In this document: one piece after another, positions 18,083 through 27,147 of the stretch
Layout: each line of letters starts with the position of its first letter
Position numbering within the stretch: the stretch's first letter is position 1
Assembly (NCBI GenBank): GCA_903907925.1
Contig: CAIVQB010000115.1
Coordinates: 1-64,000 of the forward strand
Source of the DNA: an uncultured Verrucomicrobiota bacterium
Lineage (GTDB): Bacteria > Verrucomicrobiota > Verrucomicrobiia > Limisphaerales > UBA9464
Direction: 5' to 3'
DNA: 64,000 bases
Notes under the pieces: model-generated
What the model was told of the DNA's origin: nothing
What the model saw: only the letters and a program-made list of their open reading frames with translations
Databases searched by the model: none
Translations under genes and position numbers: made by a program

Positions 18083-18637
18083 CTATTTTTCCGTAGATTG
18101 TATTCCGGGAACTACAGACGGTGGAGTTCCTTGAGGAAAATCTCCGGACCGAATATTGGCGAAAACCTGCTCGACAAACGGGCGAAATGCCGGGTCTTTA
18201 TAAAATCCATGAAGGACCGAAAAAGTCAGTGCGGCATTCCGTGCGAAGGTGACTCTTGGCCCTATGAAATGACAGCCCTCTAAAGCAAAGGCGTCCGATC
18301 CCTCAAAGACAACTTCGGAACCGTTAAATTCGCATCGTTCGAAGGATTTGCCGTCCAAAATAATCCGCTGAACTCCAAAACGTTTGCCCTCAACTTTGAT
18401 CAATTCTCGTGCCGAGTTGTCGCTCGTTTTCCGCGGGAACAGAGCCGGATACGCAAAGATGATTGGAATGACCACGAGAATAAGCCAAACCGGGACCGTT
18501 ACAGGTTTGGATAGATAATCGGAATACAACTGCTTCCAGCCCAAGACTAATGTTGCGATTCCACTCGCGAGCGAAATAACAAACATGAGGAGCACGACGA
18601 GCGGATTGGATTGCAACCAATTGGAGATCTGGTTCAT
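18083..18637 (-). CDS. Small membrane protein with pentapeptide-like tail
   Basis: A 184-residue protein with two transmembrane helices at about residues 12-33 (VVLLMFVISLASGIATLVL) and 47-66 (PVWLILVVIPIIFAYPALF). A soluble tail follows, in which KSFERCEFNGSEVVFEG and FALEGCHFIG look like a short pentapeptide-repeat strand. I do not recognise a family with known function. The gene is clearly AT-richer than its neighbours and lies alone in a low-GC patch (about 18.0-18.9 kb), which fits recent acquisition. Confidence 0.68.
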   Translation of the reverse strand: MNQISNWLQSNPLVVLLMFVISLASGIATLVLGWKQLYSDYLSKPVTVPVWLILVVIPIIFAYPALFPRKTSDNSARELIKVEGKRFGVQRIILDGKSFERCEFNGSEVVFEGSDAFALEGCHFIGPRVTFARNAALTFSVLHGFYKDPAFRPFVEQVFANIRSGDFPQGTPPSVVPGIQSTEK

Positions 18638-19009
18638 AGGGAAAGCAGGGTGTCGCTTCGAAGAATGGCAGGCTAATTCCAGGAACTCGACTGCTCCGGC
18701 AAATTTGGAAGAACCGCGGTTCCTGTTCTAAAAGTTGAGCGATCCTTCCTCCTGTTGGACAGTATTCGTAGGGAATCGGCTGTCCAGTCGATTCCACCTG
18801 GAACGTGAGCGGCACTGGATTGCGATCTCAGTATTTCAATATCCTCGTTGTAACATCTCTATTCCGTAGCTGAATTGAACTTCTGTCCCCTGGTTGAATT
18901 GAAAATCCATCGAGATTCAATCTAGCCGTGTGTCAGAATAACCGGCGTTTGACGCGCTTACCGTCGCAGTGGCGCCAGGTCGCTATGAATAGGCCGGAGA
19001 CAGGCCAAT
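18638..19009. other. Intergenic stretch, nothing recognised
   Basis: A 372-nt AT-richer gap between two minus-strand genes. I see no open frame with a plausible start, no tRNA and no clear hairpin. It probably holds the promoter of the small membrane protein gene. Confidence 0.5.
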
Positions 19010-19378
19010 CTAATTGCTCGTGCCCTTGAAGTGCGGATTCTCGATCAACCCAACGAGATTGCCGAAGGGATCACGAACCGTGGCCACCTTGATGCCGTCA
19101 CCGACTTCGGTCACGTCGGTCACGCCGACTGCGCCGTGGTCGATCAGGCGCTGACGGGCGGCGTGAATCTCGGAGACGCCCCAATAGCTGATCGGACCGT
19201 CGCCGGACAGCGCCGGCGGTTGATCGGGGACCAACCCGAGTTCATAGCCGCCGACGTTGAACCCGACGTAGAACGGTTCGTTGAAATACGGCGGGAATCC
19301 CAGCGCGCCGGTCCACCACTCCCGTGCGGCGGTCAGATCGGGAGCCGAGAGGGTGACGGTTCGAAGGCCGAGGAACAT
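19010..19378 (-). CDS. VOC (glyoxalase/bleomycin-resistance) family protein
   Basis: A 122-residue single VOC domain: LRTVTLSAPDLTAAREWWTGALGF at the N terminus, GGYELGLVPD in the middle, and VRDPFGNLVGLIENP at the end. Metal-ligand positions of the family (His or Glu on the first and last strands) are only partly present: the usual first histidine is replaced by Thr/Val, and the last-strand glutamate is E115 (LIENP). Substrate is unknown. It is 18 nt upstream of the DUF6797 gene stop but belongs to the same strand, so it could be the last gene of that region. Confidence 0.88.
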   Translation of the reverse strand: MFLGLRTVTLSAPDLTAAREWWTGALGFPPYFNEPFYVGFNVGGYELGLVPDQPPALSGDGPISYWGVSEIHAARQRLIDHGAVGVTDVTEVGDGIKVATVRDPFGNLVGLIENPHFKGTSN

Positions 19379-19396
19379 GACGGGTTTGGGTTGGAA

Positions 19397-21718
19397 TCAG
19401 TTGGCGGCGACCTTGTTGGCCGGGATTTTGTGGATGGTGTGCCACACCTCCTGCTGGACGTCAGCACCGTCGGCCGCCTTCACGCTCAGTTTGACCCGCT
19501 GCTGCATCACCGGGATCACGTCGGACAATTCCAACGACAGAGTCAAACCATCCGCGCTCAATTTCGCTGATTTTACCTCAACCGGGTCGTGTCCCTTGAC
19601 GTTCGGGTTCTTTACCGAGAATTCGGGGGAACCGTAGTGTTCCGCCCAGTCGTAGTTCCAACGATCGACCGCATAATTCTGGAGGTCCGAGGCGCTGGCC
19701 TTGTCGAGCGGTCGAGTAAAGGTCAGCACCACGCCGTTGGCGCGGACCGCCAAGTTGCGGACCATGTTGACGGGTTTGCCGGTATAGCGAACCCGATGGA
19801 AGGCGCCTTGATGCGCTCCGTTGCTCTGCCAGACCACGAGGCCGCAGGTGTAGAGTTGGCCGTCGCCCGGACTGAAATGGGCCCGCATGATCCCACTGTC
19901 GAATTTCAACGGGAACCGGACCAGCCCGCCCTGATCCTCGCCGTCAACGGTTTCATAGAAGCACTTGAACAGCGTACACATGCCGTAGCTGGTGTGGATC
20001 AGGTCGCCCTCAAACGGACCCCAGCGGCGCGACGTCACCCACGCTTCACCGCCGCTCGAATTGTCGATGTTTTTGGGAATCCAGAACAGCGGCCCGTCAT
20101 AGCCGTTGGTGTGAGGAGTTGCCGTGTGAGCGGTGAAGACGTGTCCGTAGAATCCACCCGGTTTCATCAGGTTAACCCGGCAGGCGGGAACCCAATTACC
20201 CTCGTTGTCGCTGGTGGTTATTTCGTCGTGCGGCCCGACGCTCATGCCGTTGGGGGCGCGCAGACCGTTGGCGACAATCTCTAGGTGTTTGCCATCCGGA
20301 CTCACCCGGTTGAGGGTGCCGTGGTGGGGAACCTTGGCCCAACCGAGATTGCCACCCTTGTTGAAGTAGAAATTGCCGGCCCGATCCGTTTCGAGGCCGA
20401 GCACGAATTCATGATACTCCGGGGTGATCGTGATGTCGTTGTTGAAGCATTGATAGAAGTCCGCTTCGCCGTCGCCGTTGAGATCCTGGAGCCGATAGAG
20501 GCCGTCGCGGCAGGTGACATAGACGGTGTCCTGGACAATCTTGAGGCCGAGCGGTTGGAAGAGGCCGGTCGCGAAACGTTTCCAAGTGAGGTGATCCAGA
20601 GAGGCATTGAGCCCTGAAACGATCCAGACATCGCCACTGACCGAACACACCGCGGCGCGGGTGGAATCCTTGAAGAAATCAAATCCGCTGAACCGGAGCC
20701 AGGACTTGTACGGGTTGTCGTCGGGCGGAGTGAGGGTGTCGACCACATAGGGTCCGTCGCCGCCGCTGGTGGCCAGCTTGCCTTGGGTGACCTGGGGAGC
20801 ACCCCAACGGGCGAGTCCACCGTGGGTCAACGCGCTGAGATCCTGAATGGGTGCATCCAGATGTGACGGATAAGTTCCGGGCTTGCTGAGAGAGGTCCAG
20901 AGATGGAGGCGAAAGGGTTTGCCTGCAGGAACAGAATCGAGATTCAGCACCAGTCGGCCGTTTTCACCGGCGTTCCAATGCGGGTTGGCGATGCCCACCA
21001 CGGTGGCCAGCCACCATTTCCCGGTGGTCCGGGATTGGATGCCGGCGGTGTTGCCGTTGAAGAACGAACCGGGTGTGGATCCCAATGGATCACCAAACAC
21101 CAGCAGGCTCTGGGGCCCGGTGGCGTGATCAAATTGAATCGTGCGGGTGAACACCGATCCGCCGGCTCCATTCTCGAAGTCGGCCATTTCCAGCACTCCG
21201 ACGCCTCCGACGGTGTAGTTCAGAATCGAGTGATCCCCATAGAGGTAAACACCGCGCCATTGGGCCCAGTCATGGGGCAGGGGAGCAAAACGATCGGTGC
21301 CCTGACGCGGATCGACAAAGCTGCCGTTGTGCGCCCAGCCGGGACCGACCGGGCTGCCGAATTGGACATCGCCCCACGGTTCGGGCAGTCCTTCGAGGCC
21401 GTCGCGTCCCCGGGGCAAATGGAGGAATCCGCCGGTCCAGGCGGCGTTCCAGCGGAGGGTCATGGTATCGAAACTCACCGCGGCGGCCTCGGCGTTTTCC
21501 GCGGTCCCGAGTTTGACGGTGAAGGTCTTAAGGGCGGCGTTCGGACCTTGAAGGTTGCTGGCGAAGAACGGTCCGTTGTCCATCTGCTCCCATTTCCAGC
21601 GGGCGGGCGGCGTGGCGGCGGGCTTGGTATCCGCGCCGAGCACGGAGCTGGCGATCGGAAAAAGCGTGGCCGCGAGGACTCGCGCGACGAGGGCAGGGGT
21701 GCGGGTTGGAAAACGCAT
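19397..21718 (-). CDS. DUF6797 / beta-propeller exported protein
   Basis: A 773-residue secreted protein. The signal peptide is MRFPTRTPALVARVLAATLF followed by PIASSVLGA. The N-terminal third (WKWEQMDNGPFFASN; WAQWRGVYLYGDHSILNY) matches the DUF6797 domain of large Planctomycetal/Verrucomicrobial proteins. The middle is a glucose/sorbosone-dehydrogenase-like propeller (DGLYRLQDLNGDGEADF, NGLRAPNGMSVGPHDEI). Unlike many relatives it has no CxxCH haem domain at the C terminus, which ends shortly after a beta-sandwich-like segment. It is divergent from the ExbB operon across 117 nt. Function is probably extracellular sugar or glycan oxidation, by inference. Confidence 0.85.
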   Translation of the reverse strand: MRFPTRTPALVARVLAATLFPIASSVLGADTKPAATPPARWKWEQMDNGPFFASNLQGPNAALKTFTVKLGTAENAEAAAVSFDTMTLRWNAAWTGGFLHLPRGRDGLEGLPEPWGDVQFGSPVGPGWAHNGSFVDPRQGTDRFAPLPHDWAQWRGVYLYGDHSILNYTVGGVGVLEMADFENGAGGSVFTRTIQFDHATGPQSLLVFGDPLGSTPGSFFNGNTAGIQSRTTGKWWLATVVGIANPHWNAGENGRLVLNLDSVPAGKPFRLHLWTSLSKPGTYPSHLDAPIQDLSALTHGGLARWGAPQVTQGKLATSGGDGPYVVDTLTPPDDNPYKSWLRFSGFDFFKDSTRAAVCSVSGDVWIVSGLNASLDHLTWKRFATGLFQPLGLKIVQDTVYVTCRDGLYRLQDLNGDGEADFYQCFNNDITITPEYHEFVLGLETDRAGNFYFNKGGNLGWAKVPHHGTLNRVSPDGKHLEIVANGLRAPNGMSVGPHDEITTSDNEGNWVPACRVNLMKPGGFYGHVFTAHTATPHTNGYDGPLFWIPKNIDNSSGGEAWVTSRRWGPFEGDLIHTSYGMCTLFKCFYETVDGEDQGGLVRFPLKFDSGIMRAHFSPGDGQLYTCGLVVWQSNGAHQGAFHRVRYTGKPVNMVRNLAVRANGVVLTFTRPLDKASASDLQNYAVDRWNYDWAEHYGSPEFSVKNPNVKGHDPVEVKSAKLSADGLTLSLELSDVIPVMQQRVKLSVKAADGADVQQEVWHTIHKIPANKVAAN

Positions 21719-21835
21719 GGGATGACCGACGATTCGTACCCGAGCCGCGTTCAGCAGAAAATCCATTTCTTTCCGGACCGCCTGTCGATGGATTCCCGCT
21801 TGGTCCGATCCCGCGACCCGGACTATGCTGACGGC

Positions 21836-22555
21836 ATGTTCACGACGCTGATCCTGGCCGCAGCAGATGCGACGAACGCCGTTGCATCGGCGGTCGCGGC
21901 GGGAGCCCACGCGGCGTCCGCGTCCGCGGGATTCGGTCCGGTGTTCTGGTTCCTCGTGTTGCTGTCCGGTGTTTCGTTCGCCGTCATCCTCGAGCGCGCC
22001 CTGCTGTTTCGTCGGGAGCAGATTGATTCGGCCCAGTTTCTAGCTGGCGTGCGAAATGTCCTGCGCCGGGACAACGTCCTCGAGGCCCTGTCGATCTGCG
22101 ATGCCACCCCCGGGCCGGTGGCGCGGATGGTGAAATCGGCCATCCTGGCGCGCGACGGCGGACGGGAACGGGTCGAGGAGGCGATCGAGGAAATGGGCTT
22201 GGTGGAGGTGCCCCGGTTGGAGGCGCATCTTGCCTTCCTGGCGACCGTGGCGCAGATCGCGCCGTTGCTGGGGTTGTTGGGGACTCTGATGGGATTTACC
22301 GGTGTGTTTCGCGAGCTTCGGCGACCGGACGGGGGCGGATTTGGATATGCGGCGCCCGGTGAACTCTTTGATGGGGTGATGCAGGCGCTGTATTCCGCCT
22401 CGCTGGGCATCGGCCTCGCGATCCTCTGCTACGCCGCCTATAACTACCTGGTGACTCGTGTGAATTCACTGGTGCTGGATCTGGAACGCGCGGGCGGGGA
22501 AGCGGTGAAAATGGTCGGCACCGAGAACGGCACCACCCGGGTCAATGCGCCATGA
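21836..22555 (+). CDS. exbB: MotA/TolQ/ExbB proton channel family protein
   Basis: A 239-residue ExbB/TolQ homologue, the channel-forming subunit of an energy-transducing complex in the inner membrane. Transmembrane helices are at about residues 33-52 (FWFLVLLSGVSFAVILERAL), 140-162 (VAQIAPLLGLLGTLMGFTGVF) and 185-207. The loop between helices 1 and 2 has the usual EEMGLVEVPRLEAHL. An alanine-rich periplasmic start (residues 8-30) precedes helix 1. It overlaps exbD by ATGA. Confidence 0.92.
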   Translation: MFTTLILAAADATNAVASAVAAGAHAASASAGFGPVFWFLVLLSGVSFAVILERALLFRREQIDSAQFLAGVRNVLRRDNVLEALSICDATPGPVARMVKSAILARDGGRERVEEAIEEMGLVEVPRLEAHLAFLATVAQIAPLLGLLGTLMGFTGVFRELRRPDGGGFGYAAPGELFDGVMQALYSASLGIGLAILCYAAYNYLVTRVNSLVLDLERAGGEAVKMVGTENGTTRVNAP

Positions 22556-22968
22556 AGTTTGCCCGTACCACCCGGATTCTGACCGGCCGGCCGGATGCGG
22601 CACCCTATCTCTGCGTCCTGTTTCCGGTGGCCTTTATGGCGTTGTTTCACGAATTCCTGGTGCTGCCGCGCGGACTTCGCATCGAGCTACCGGAGGCGGC
22701 TTCCGGATCGGCCCTGGCACCCGGTGAACGGGCCCTGGTGGTGGGATTGGATGCCAACGAGCAGATCTACTTCGAAAACCAGCGGATCGAATGGTCGGAG
22801 TTGAAGGAGTTGCTCACCGACCGGGTTCGCGGAACCAACGCCCCTCAGACTCTCGTCCTCCAAGCGGACCGCGACGTGCGAACGGCACGGTTGTTGGAAT
22901 TATCGACGTTGGCGGCGCAGGCCGGAGTTCGCAGTGTGTTTTTTCTGACCCGTCCGTCCGCGCCCTGA
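22552..22968 (+). CDS. exbD: ExbD/TolR family protein lacking the usual transmembrane aspartate
   Basis: A 138-residue single-pass protein: cytoplasmic stub, transmembrane helix (about residues 17-36), and a periplasmic domain beginning LPRGLRIELPEA and ending in VRSVFFLTRP. In classical ExbD/TolR the helix opens with P-L/F-I-D-V, the aspartate being the proton-carrying residue. Here the aligned stretch is APYLCVLFP, with cysteine in place of aspartate; the only nearby acid is D15, ahead of the helix. The gene order exbB-exbD-TonB-like supports the family assignment. Confidence 0.86.
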   Translation: MKFARTTRILTGRPDAAPYLCVLFPVAFMALFHEFLVLPRGLRIELPEAASGSALAPGERALVVGLDANEQIYFENQRIEWSELKELLTDRVRGTNAPQTLVLQADRDVRTARLLELSTLAAQAGVRSVFFLTRPSAP

Positions 22969-22969
22969 A

Positions 22970-23740
22970 ATGAAACCGGAGACCGCACCTCCCCCTGCGT
23001 GGTCCCTGCTCCAATTGGGCGGGTTGGGAGTGCTGATTGCCGGTGGTTTGGCAGGCGTGCTGGGAGGGCTGACCCGCTGGCCGGCATTGCCGATACCCGT
23101 CGTTCGCGAACAAATGCAAATGCGGTTTGCAACCCCCTTGCAGCAGAACCAGGCGGGAGGGTCCACAGTGGCGGATCCGACCCGGTTTGCGCGGCCGGAT
23201 TCGGTCGGCTTTTCCCAAGCCGCCGCCCGGTATCGGCCGGTCACGCCGTATCAGGTCGCCGAATATCAGCCCCCCGTTTCCTGGTTGGATGTGGGATCCA
23301 CTGGACAACGAATCGGGTCGGTCCCGTCGATCCCTGCGCCGGTTCAGGCCGTTCGCGTCGAAACGCACCCGGAAATTCCGGGAGAAACCCAGCCCGAGCT
23401 GTTGCGCGCCACCGCTCCAGTCGTCGTGATCCGCGGCGCACTGGAACAACGGACCCGACCGAGTTCGTCCGCTGTGTCGGCACTGGTGCCTGCGCCCGCC
23501 GGGGCGGCGATCACCGGTCCCACGGTGATTGAAGTGGCGGCTGGAGGTTCGGGGATGGTGGTCTTTTGGCGGCTGTCACGATCCAGCGGCGATCCAGCTG
23601 CGGATGACGCCGGGCTCGCGTTTGCCCGGGCTCTGCAGTTTGCCGCAATGGATCCCGACTCAACGCCGGCGCTGGATGCTGCGGGTCCGTTGACCTGGGG
23701 CGAGGTGGCCATCCATTGGACCACCCGTCCGGCCCCCTGA
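22970..23740 (+). CDS. TonB-like energy transducer (putative)
   Basis: A 256-residue protein with one N-terminal transmembrane helix (about residues 14-33, LQLGGLGVLIAGGLAGVLGG). A proline-rich extended middle follows, then a C-terminal domain (about 180-256) with GPTVIEVAAGGSGMVVFWRL and ALQFAAMDPDS, which resembles a degenerate TonB C-terminal fold. It starts 1 nt after exbD. A TonB role coupling ExbBD to outer-membrane transporters is inferred from order and architecture. No TonB-dependent receptor is encoded in the window. Confidence 0.7.
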   Translation: MKPETAPPPAWSLLQLGGLGVLIAGGLAGVLGGLTRWPALPIPVVREQMQMRFATPLQQNQAGGSTVADPTRFARPDSVGFSQAAARYRPVTPYQVAEYQPPVSWLDVGSTGQRIGSVPSIPAPVQAVRVETHPEIPGETQPELLRATAPVVVIRGALEQRTRPSSSAVSALVPAPAGAAITGPTVIEVAAGGSGMVVFWRLSRSSGDPAADDAGLAFARALQFAAMDPDSTPALDAAGPLTWGEVAIHWTTRPAP

Positions 23741-23742
23741 CC

Positions 23743-23967
23743 ATGCAACCCGAGACGCTGCTGACGGTCCTGATCCTGTCGTTGCTGGCGGGACTGGGCT
23801 TCCTCGCCTTGCTGGACGAGTTCCGCCGGCGCCGCATCCAGGCTTCGGCCTCCGCCGACCACATCTTTCGGTGCGACCAATGTTCGATGATCTACACCGA
23901 TGATGTCGAAGTGGAGCGATCGCGCTGCCCGCACTGCGGCCGTACCAACGACATCTTCAAATTCTGA
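23743..23967 (+). CDS. Small membrane zinc-ribbon protein
   Basis: A 74-residue protein: a transmembrane helix (residues 5-24, TLLTVLILSLLAGLGFLALL), a basic stretch EFRRRRIQ, and a zinc ribbon with CDQC and CPHC pairs spaced 21 residues apart. It starts 2 nt after the TonB-like gene, so it is the fourth gene of the ExbB operon. A zinc-binding structural or regulatory role at the membrane is plausible; no specific function is known to me. Confidence 0.8.
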   Translation: MQPETLLTVLILSLLAGLGFLALLDEFRRRRIQASASADHIFRCDQCSMIYTDDVEVERSRCPHCGRTNDIFKF

Positions 23968-23993
23968 ATCCGTTGTCGGACGCAATCGTTGGG

Positions 23994-24122
23994 TTGGAGC
24001 GATTCAGAAGCGGCAGGGAGAGACACGGATTGCACCGATTGGCACGGATTTCTGAGGACCTGATCGGATTCGGTTTACTTCGTCCATCCGGTCTCGATTC
24101 CCGGGCTTGAATCGTTCCGGCC
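23994..24122. repeat. Degenerate palindromic element, same family as 17521-17670
   Basis: The left end GAGCGATTCAGAAG shares the GATTCAGAAG tip of the 17521 element, and GACACGGATTGCACCGATTG and GCACGGATTTCTGA follow. The right end CTTGAATCGTTCC is a decayed complement of the tip. Unlike the 17521 copy the internal right arm is largely lost. Confidence 0.55.
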
Positions 24123-24141
24123 CGTGGCGCACGCTTCGGCC

Positions 24142-25455
24142 ATGCCCATTTTTCGCCCGTTTGCCTGCGCCGTCGCGTTGGTGGCCGCGCTTCGTTGTTT
24201 TGCCGCGGACTTTGCCATCCATGACGGTGACCGCGTGGTGTTCCTCGGAGACAGCATCACCGAGCAGCGCCTCTACACGACCTATATCGAGGCCTACACC
24301 CTGACCCGCCATCCCACCTGGCAACTGTCGTTCCGCAACGTCGGCTGGGGCGGCGACACCGCCTGGCTCCGGCAGCGGGCGCATCCGGACGAGGCCCGTC
24401 TGTTCGCCGCGAGCGACGCCGACCTGCCCGGCATGGTTGAGAATTCTGTCGGCCGTGGTCTCGGTCGCGATGTGCTTCCGCTGAAGCCGACCTTCGTGAC
24501 GGTGAAATTCGGGATGAACGATCATTCGTACCAGGCGTTCCGGCCCGACATCTTCCGCGCCTACAGCCGCAGCCAATCGGAAATCGCCAAGGTCCTCGGC
24601 GGTGCCGGTGCCCGCGTCGCCTTCCTTACACCGCAACCCATCGAGGATAAGCGGCCGGACCCCGACAAGGACGTGCGCAACCAATCGCTCCGGAAGTTCT
24701 CCGACGGGTTGAAGGGCGTCGCCGCCAAGGGCAACGCCCAATTCGTCGATCAGTTCGATCCTTACATGGCCGTGATGATGGCGGAACGCGCCAAGAACTC
24801 GGCAGCGTTTATCGGCGGCGGTGACGCGGTTCACCCGGGACCTGCCGGTCATACCCTGATGGCGTGGGCGGTCCTCAAGGGCCTGGGTGCCACCGCATCC
24901 GTTTCGAAGGCGGAAATCCAGGTGGCCACGAAATCCGCGAACACCGAGGCCTGCAAGGTCGACCATATTGCCTCGGCGAACGGCGGCGTGGCCTTTGATC
25001 GGCTCGACGAGGCGTTGCCCATGCCCATCGACAAACGGGCTGAGGCGGCCCTGAAACTGGCGCCGGTCTTGAATGAACTGAGCCAGTACAGTCTGCGCGT
25101 CGTGGGCCTGGCGGAGGGAACCTACGAGATCACCATCGATGGCGAGTCGGCCGGAAAGTTCGCCGCCACGGAACTCGGGCAGGGCATCAATTTGTCCAAC
25201 GCCGACGGTCCGGTGACCCGGCAATCGCGCGAGGTTCTGGCGCTGGTGTTCCACAAGAACGACCGCTACTTCGAACGCTGGCGCAATGTCCAGTTGTACA
25301 ACTTCCCCGGATGGGCCAAGGGATCCGAGGTCGAGAGCCGGCGAACCCGGGAATTGAAGCGGATTGATCGCGAAATCGCCGCGGATGAATCCAAGATAAA
25401 TGCCGCAAGGAAGCCTCGTAAACACCACTTCGAGGTCAAGCCGGTGACCCCTTGA
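24142..25455 (+). CDS. SGNH/GDSL hydrolase family exported protein
   Basis: A 437-residue secreted esterase-like protein. A signal peptide (FRPFACAVALVAALRCFA) precedes the SGNH domain with block I FLGDSITEQ (catalytic Ser), block III FGMNDH and block V DAVHPGPAGH (catalytic Asp and His). The C-terminal part (about 260-437) holds an extra domain with GLAEGTYEITIDGES. Members deacetylate sugars or hydrolyse lipids; the substrate is not deducible. The ATG at 24142 gives a proper signal peptide; a GTG at 24124 is an alternative. Confidence 0.9.
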   Translation: MPIFRPFACAVALVAALRCFAADFAIHDGDRVVFLGDSITEQRLYTTYIEAYTLTRHPTWQLSFRNVGWGGDTAWLRQRAHPDEARLFAASDADLPGMVENSVGRGLGRDVLPLKPTFVTVKFGMNDHSYQAFRPDIFRAYSRSQSEIAKVLGGAGARVAFLTPQPIEDKRPDPDKDVRNQSLRKFSDGLKGVAAKGNAQFVDQFDPYMAVMMAERAKNSAAFIGGGDAVHPGPAGHTLMAWAVLKGLGATASVSKAEIQVATKSANTEACKVDHIASANGGVAFDRLDEALPMPIDKRAEAALKLAPVLNELSQYSLRVVGLAEGTYEITIDGESAGKFAATELGQGINLSNADGPVTRQSREVLALVFHKNDRYFERWRNVQLYNFPGWAKGSEVESRRTRELKRIDREIAADESKINAARKPRKHHFEVKPVTP

Positions 25456-25507
25456 TCGGTTCCGACGCTCCGGAAATTGAAGCCGGATCGCGCGTCGGAC
25501 GAGCCGC

Positions 25508-27082
25508 CTACTCGCTCTTCCCGGTCTTGATTTCCACCACGTCGTGGGGCGCGGCTTCGCGGAGGCCGGCGGCGCTGACCCGGATGTAACGGGCCGCCGC
25601 ACGGAGTTCCGAAAGATCACGCGCGCCGAGGTAGCCCATTCCGGACTGCACCCCACCGACCAATTGGGCGAGCACGCTGTCCACCGATCCGGACACTTCC
25701 TTGAGGGCTTCGACTCCCTCGGCTGCAATTTTGCGGCTCGAATCGGCGGCCACGTGTCCGTACCGTGCGGCCGATCCCGATTTCATCGCAGAGAGGCTCC
25801 CCATGCCGCGGTACTGCTTATAGAGCTTGCCGTTGATCTCCATGATCTGACCGGGCGCCTCCGGGCAACCGGCGAACATGCCGCCGCAAATGACTGCGTC
25901 AGCCAGGGTCAGGGCCTTCACCACATCGCCCGATTTGGTGATGCCACCGTCGGCGATCAGGGTGACACCCCGCCGTGCCGCCGCGCGCGAGGCGACATAG
26001 AGTGCGGTCAATTGGGGGATTCCGACGCCGGCAACAATCCGCGTGGTGCAGATGGAACCGGGGCCTTGTCCGATCTTGATGATGTTGGCACCGGCATCGG
26101 CGAGGAACTCCACGCCGGCGGCGCTGGTCACATTGCCCGCGATGATGGGCAGTGACGGGAACATCGACCGAATGAGGCGGACCGATTCGCCGACCCCGCG
26201 GCTGTGGCCGTGGGCGGTGGAGACAGCGATGACGTCGACGCCCCGGTCCACCAGCGCTGTCACGTGCGCCAGGATGCGATCGCGGTCGAGCGATCCGTCG
26301 GATTTGCGCGAGGTGGAAACGGCGGCACCGCAGACGAGACGGAACTGGGAATCCCGCGCGGGTTTCAGCCAGGCCCCTTTTTCGGCCGTGATGCGTTCAA
26401 TGTCGCTCAGCGTGAAAAGTCCGCGGAGACAATCATTTTCGTCGACCACCAGCAGCTTGTGGATTCCCGGATGATCTGTGAAGAAGCGGTCGGCCCGGGC
26501 GATGGGGTCGGCTGCCAGTTCCTTGACGTTGACCGTGTAGACCTGCGAGCGCGGCTGAAGGGATTCCGAGACCTTGCGCTTGGCGTAGCGCGGCTTGACC
26601 ACGTGACCGGGCAGCAGCCCGAGCAGGCGGCCGGCGGCATCCACCACCGGAAAGGTGGAAAAGGCGAAACGCTTGCGCTCGATGTAGTCCAGGACGTCGC
26701 CGATGAATTGGTCGGGGGCGACCTTGATGGGTTCCTGGATCAGCCCGTGAACGTGGTTTTTCACCCGGCTGACCTCGGCCACCTGCTCCTTTTCCGGGAG
26801 GTTATAGTGGATGAGTCCGAGTCCGCCGTTCAGGGCCATGGCGATCGCCATGCGAGCCTCGGTGACCGTGTCCATGTCGGCCGAGATCACCGGGATGTTC
26901 AACTGCAGACCCGGGCAGAGCGTGGTGTGGAGCTGGGTGTCGCGGGGCAGGACCTCGGAATAGAGAGTGGCGAGCGTGACGTCGTCGTAGGTCAGGCCGG
27001 TGGAGCGGTGAGCCCGGAAGAAGGCGTCGGCCGTGGAATAGAAGTCGGCGTCGACGAGGTTCGGCGTATCAGTGTCTGCCAT
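25508..27082 (-). CDS. guaB: Inosine-5'-monophosphate dehydrogenase
   Basis: A 524-residue IMP dehydrogenase, converting IMP to XMP with NAD in guanine nucleotide synthesis. The N-terminal barrel start is GLTYDDVTL. Two CBS domains lie at about residues 115-230. The catalytic loop is [15 protein letters not shown] (C345), with [15 protein letters not shown] and [10 protein letters not shown] near the end. One oddity: the canonical D-T-A-H-G-H-S motif reads STAHGHS (S288 for Asp). It lies 65 nt downstream of yhbY on the same strand. Confidence 0.93.
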   Translation of the reverse strand: MADTDTPNLVDADFYSTADAFFRAHRSTGLTYDDVTLATLYSEVLPRDTQLHTTLCPGLQLNIPVISADMDTVTEARMAIAMALNGGLGLIHYNLPEKEQVAEVSRVKNHVHGLIQEPIKVAPDQFIGDVLDYIERKRFAFSTFPVVDAAGRLLGLLPGHVVKPRYAKRKVSESLQPRSQVYTVNVKELAADPIARADRFFTDHPGIHKLLVVDENDCLRGLFTLSDIERITAEKGAWLKPARDSQFRLVCGAAVSTSRKSDGSLDRDRILAHVTALVDRGVDVIAVSTAHGHSRGVGESVRLIRSMFPSLPIIAGNVTSAAGVEFLADAGANIIKIGQGPGSICTTRIVAGVGIPQLTALYVASRAAARRGVTLIADGGITKSGDVVKALTLADAVICGGMFAGCPEAPGQIMEINGKLYKQYRGMGSLSAMKSGSAARYGHVAADSSRKIAAEGVEALKEVSGSVDSVLAQLVGGVQSGMGYLGARDLSELRAAARYIRVSAAGLREAAPHDVVEIKTGKSE

Positions 27083-27147
27083 GGCCGAAAATCAGGCAGC
27101 ACCGGTTGGCTGGCAAGACTGAATCGTCGGACCCTGCCGGCGGGCAT

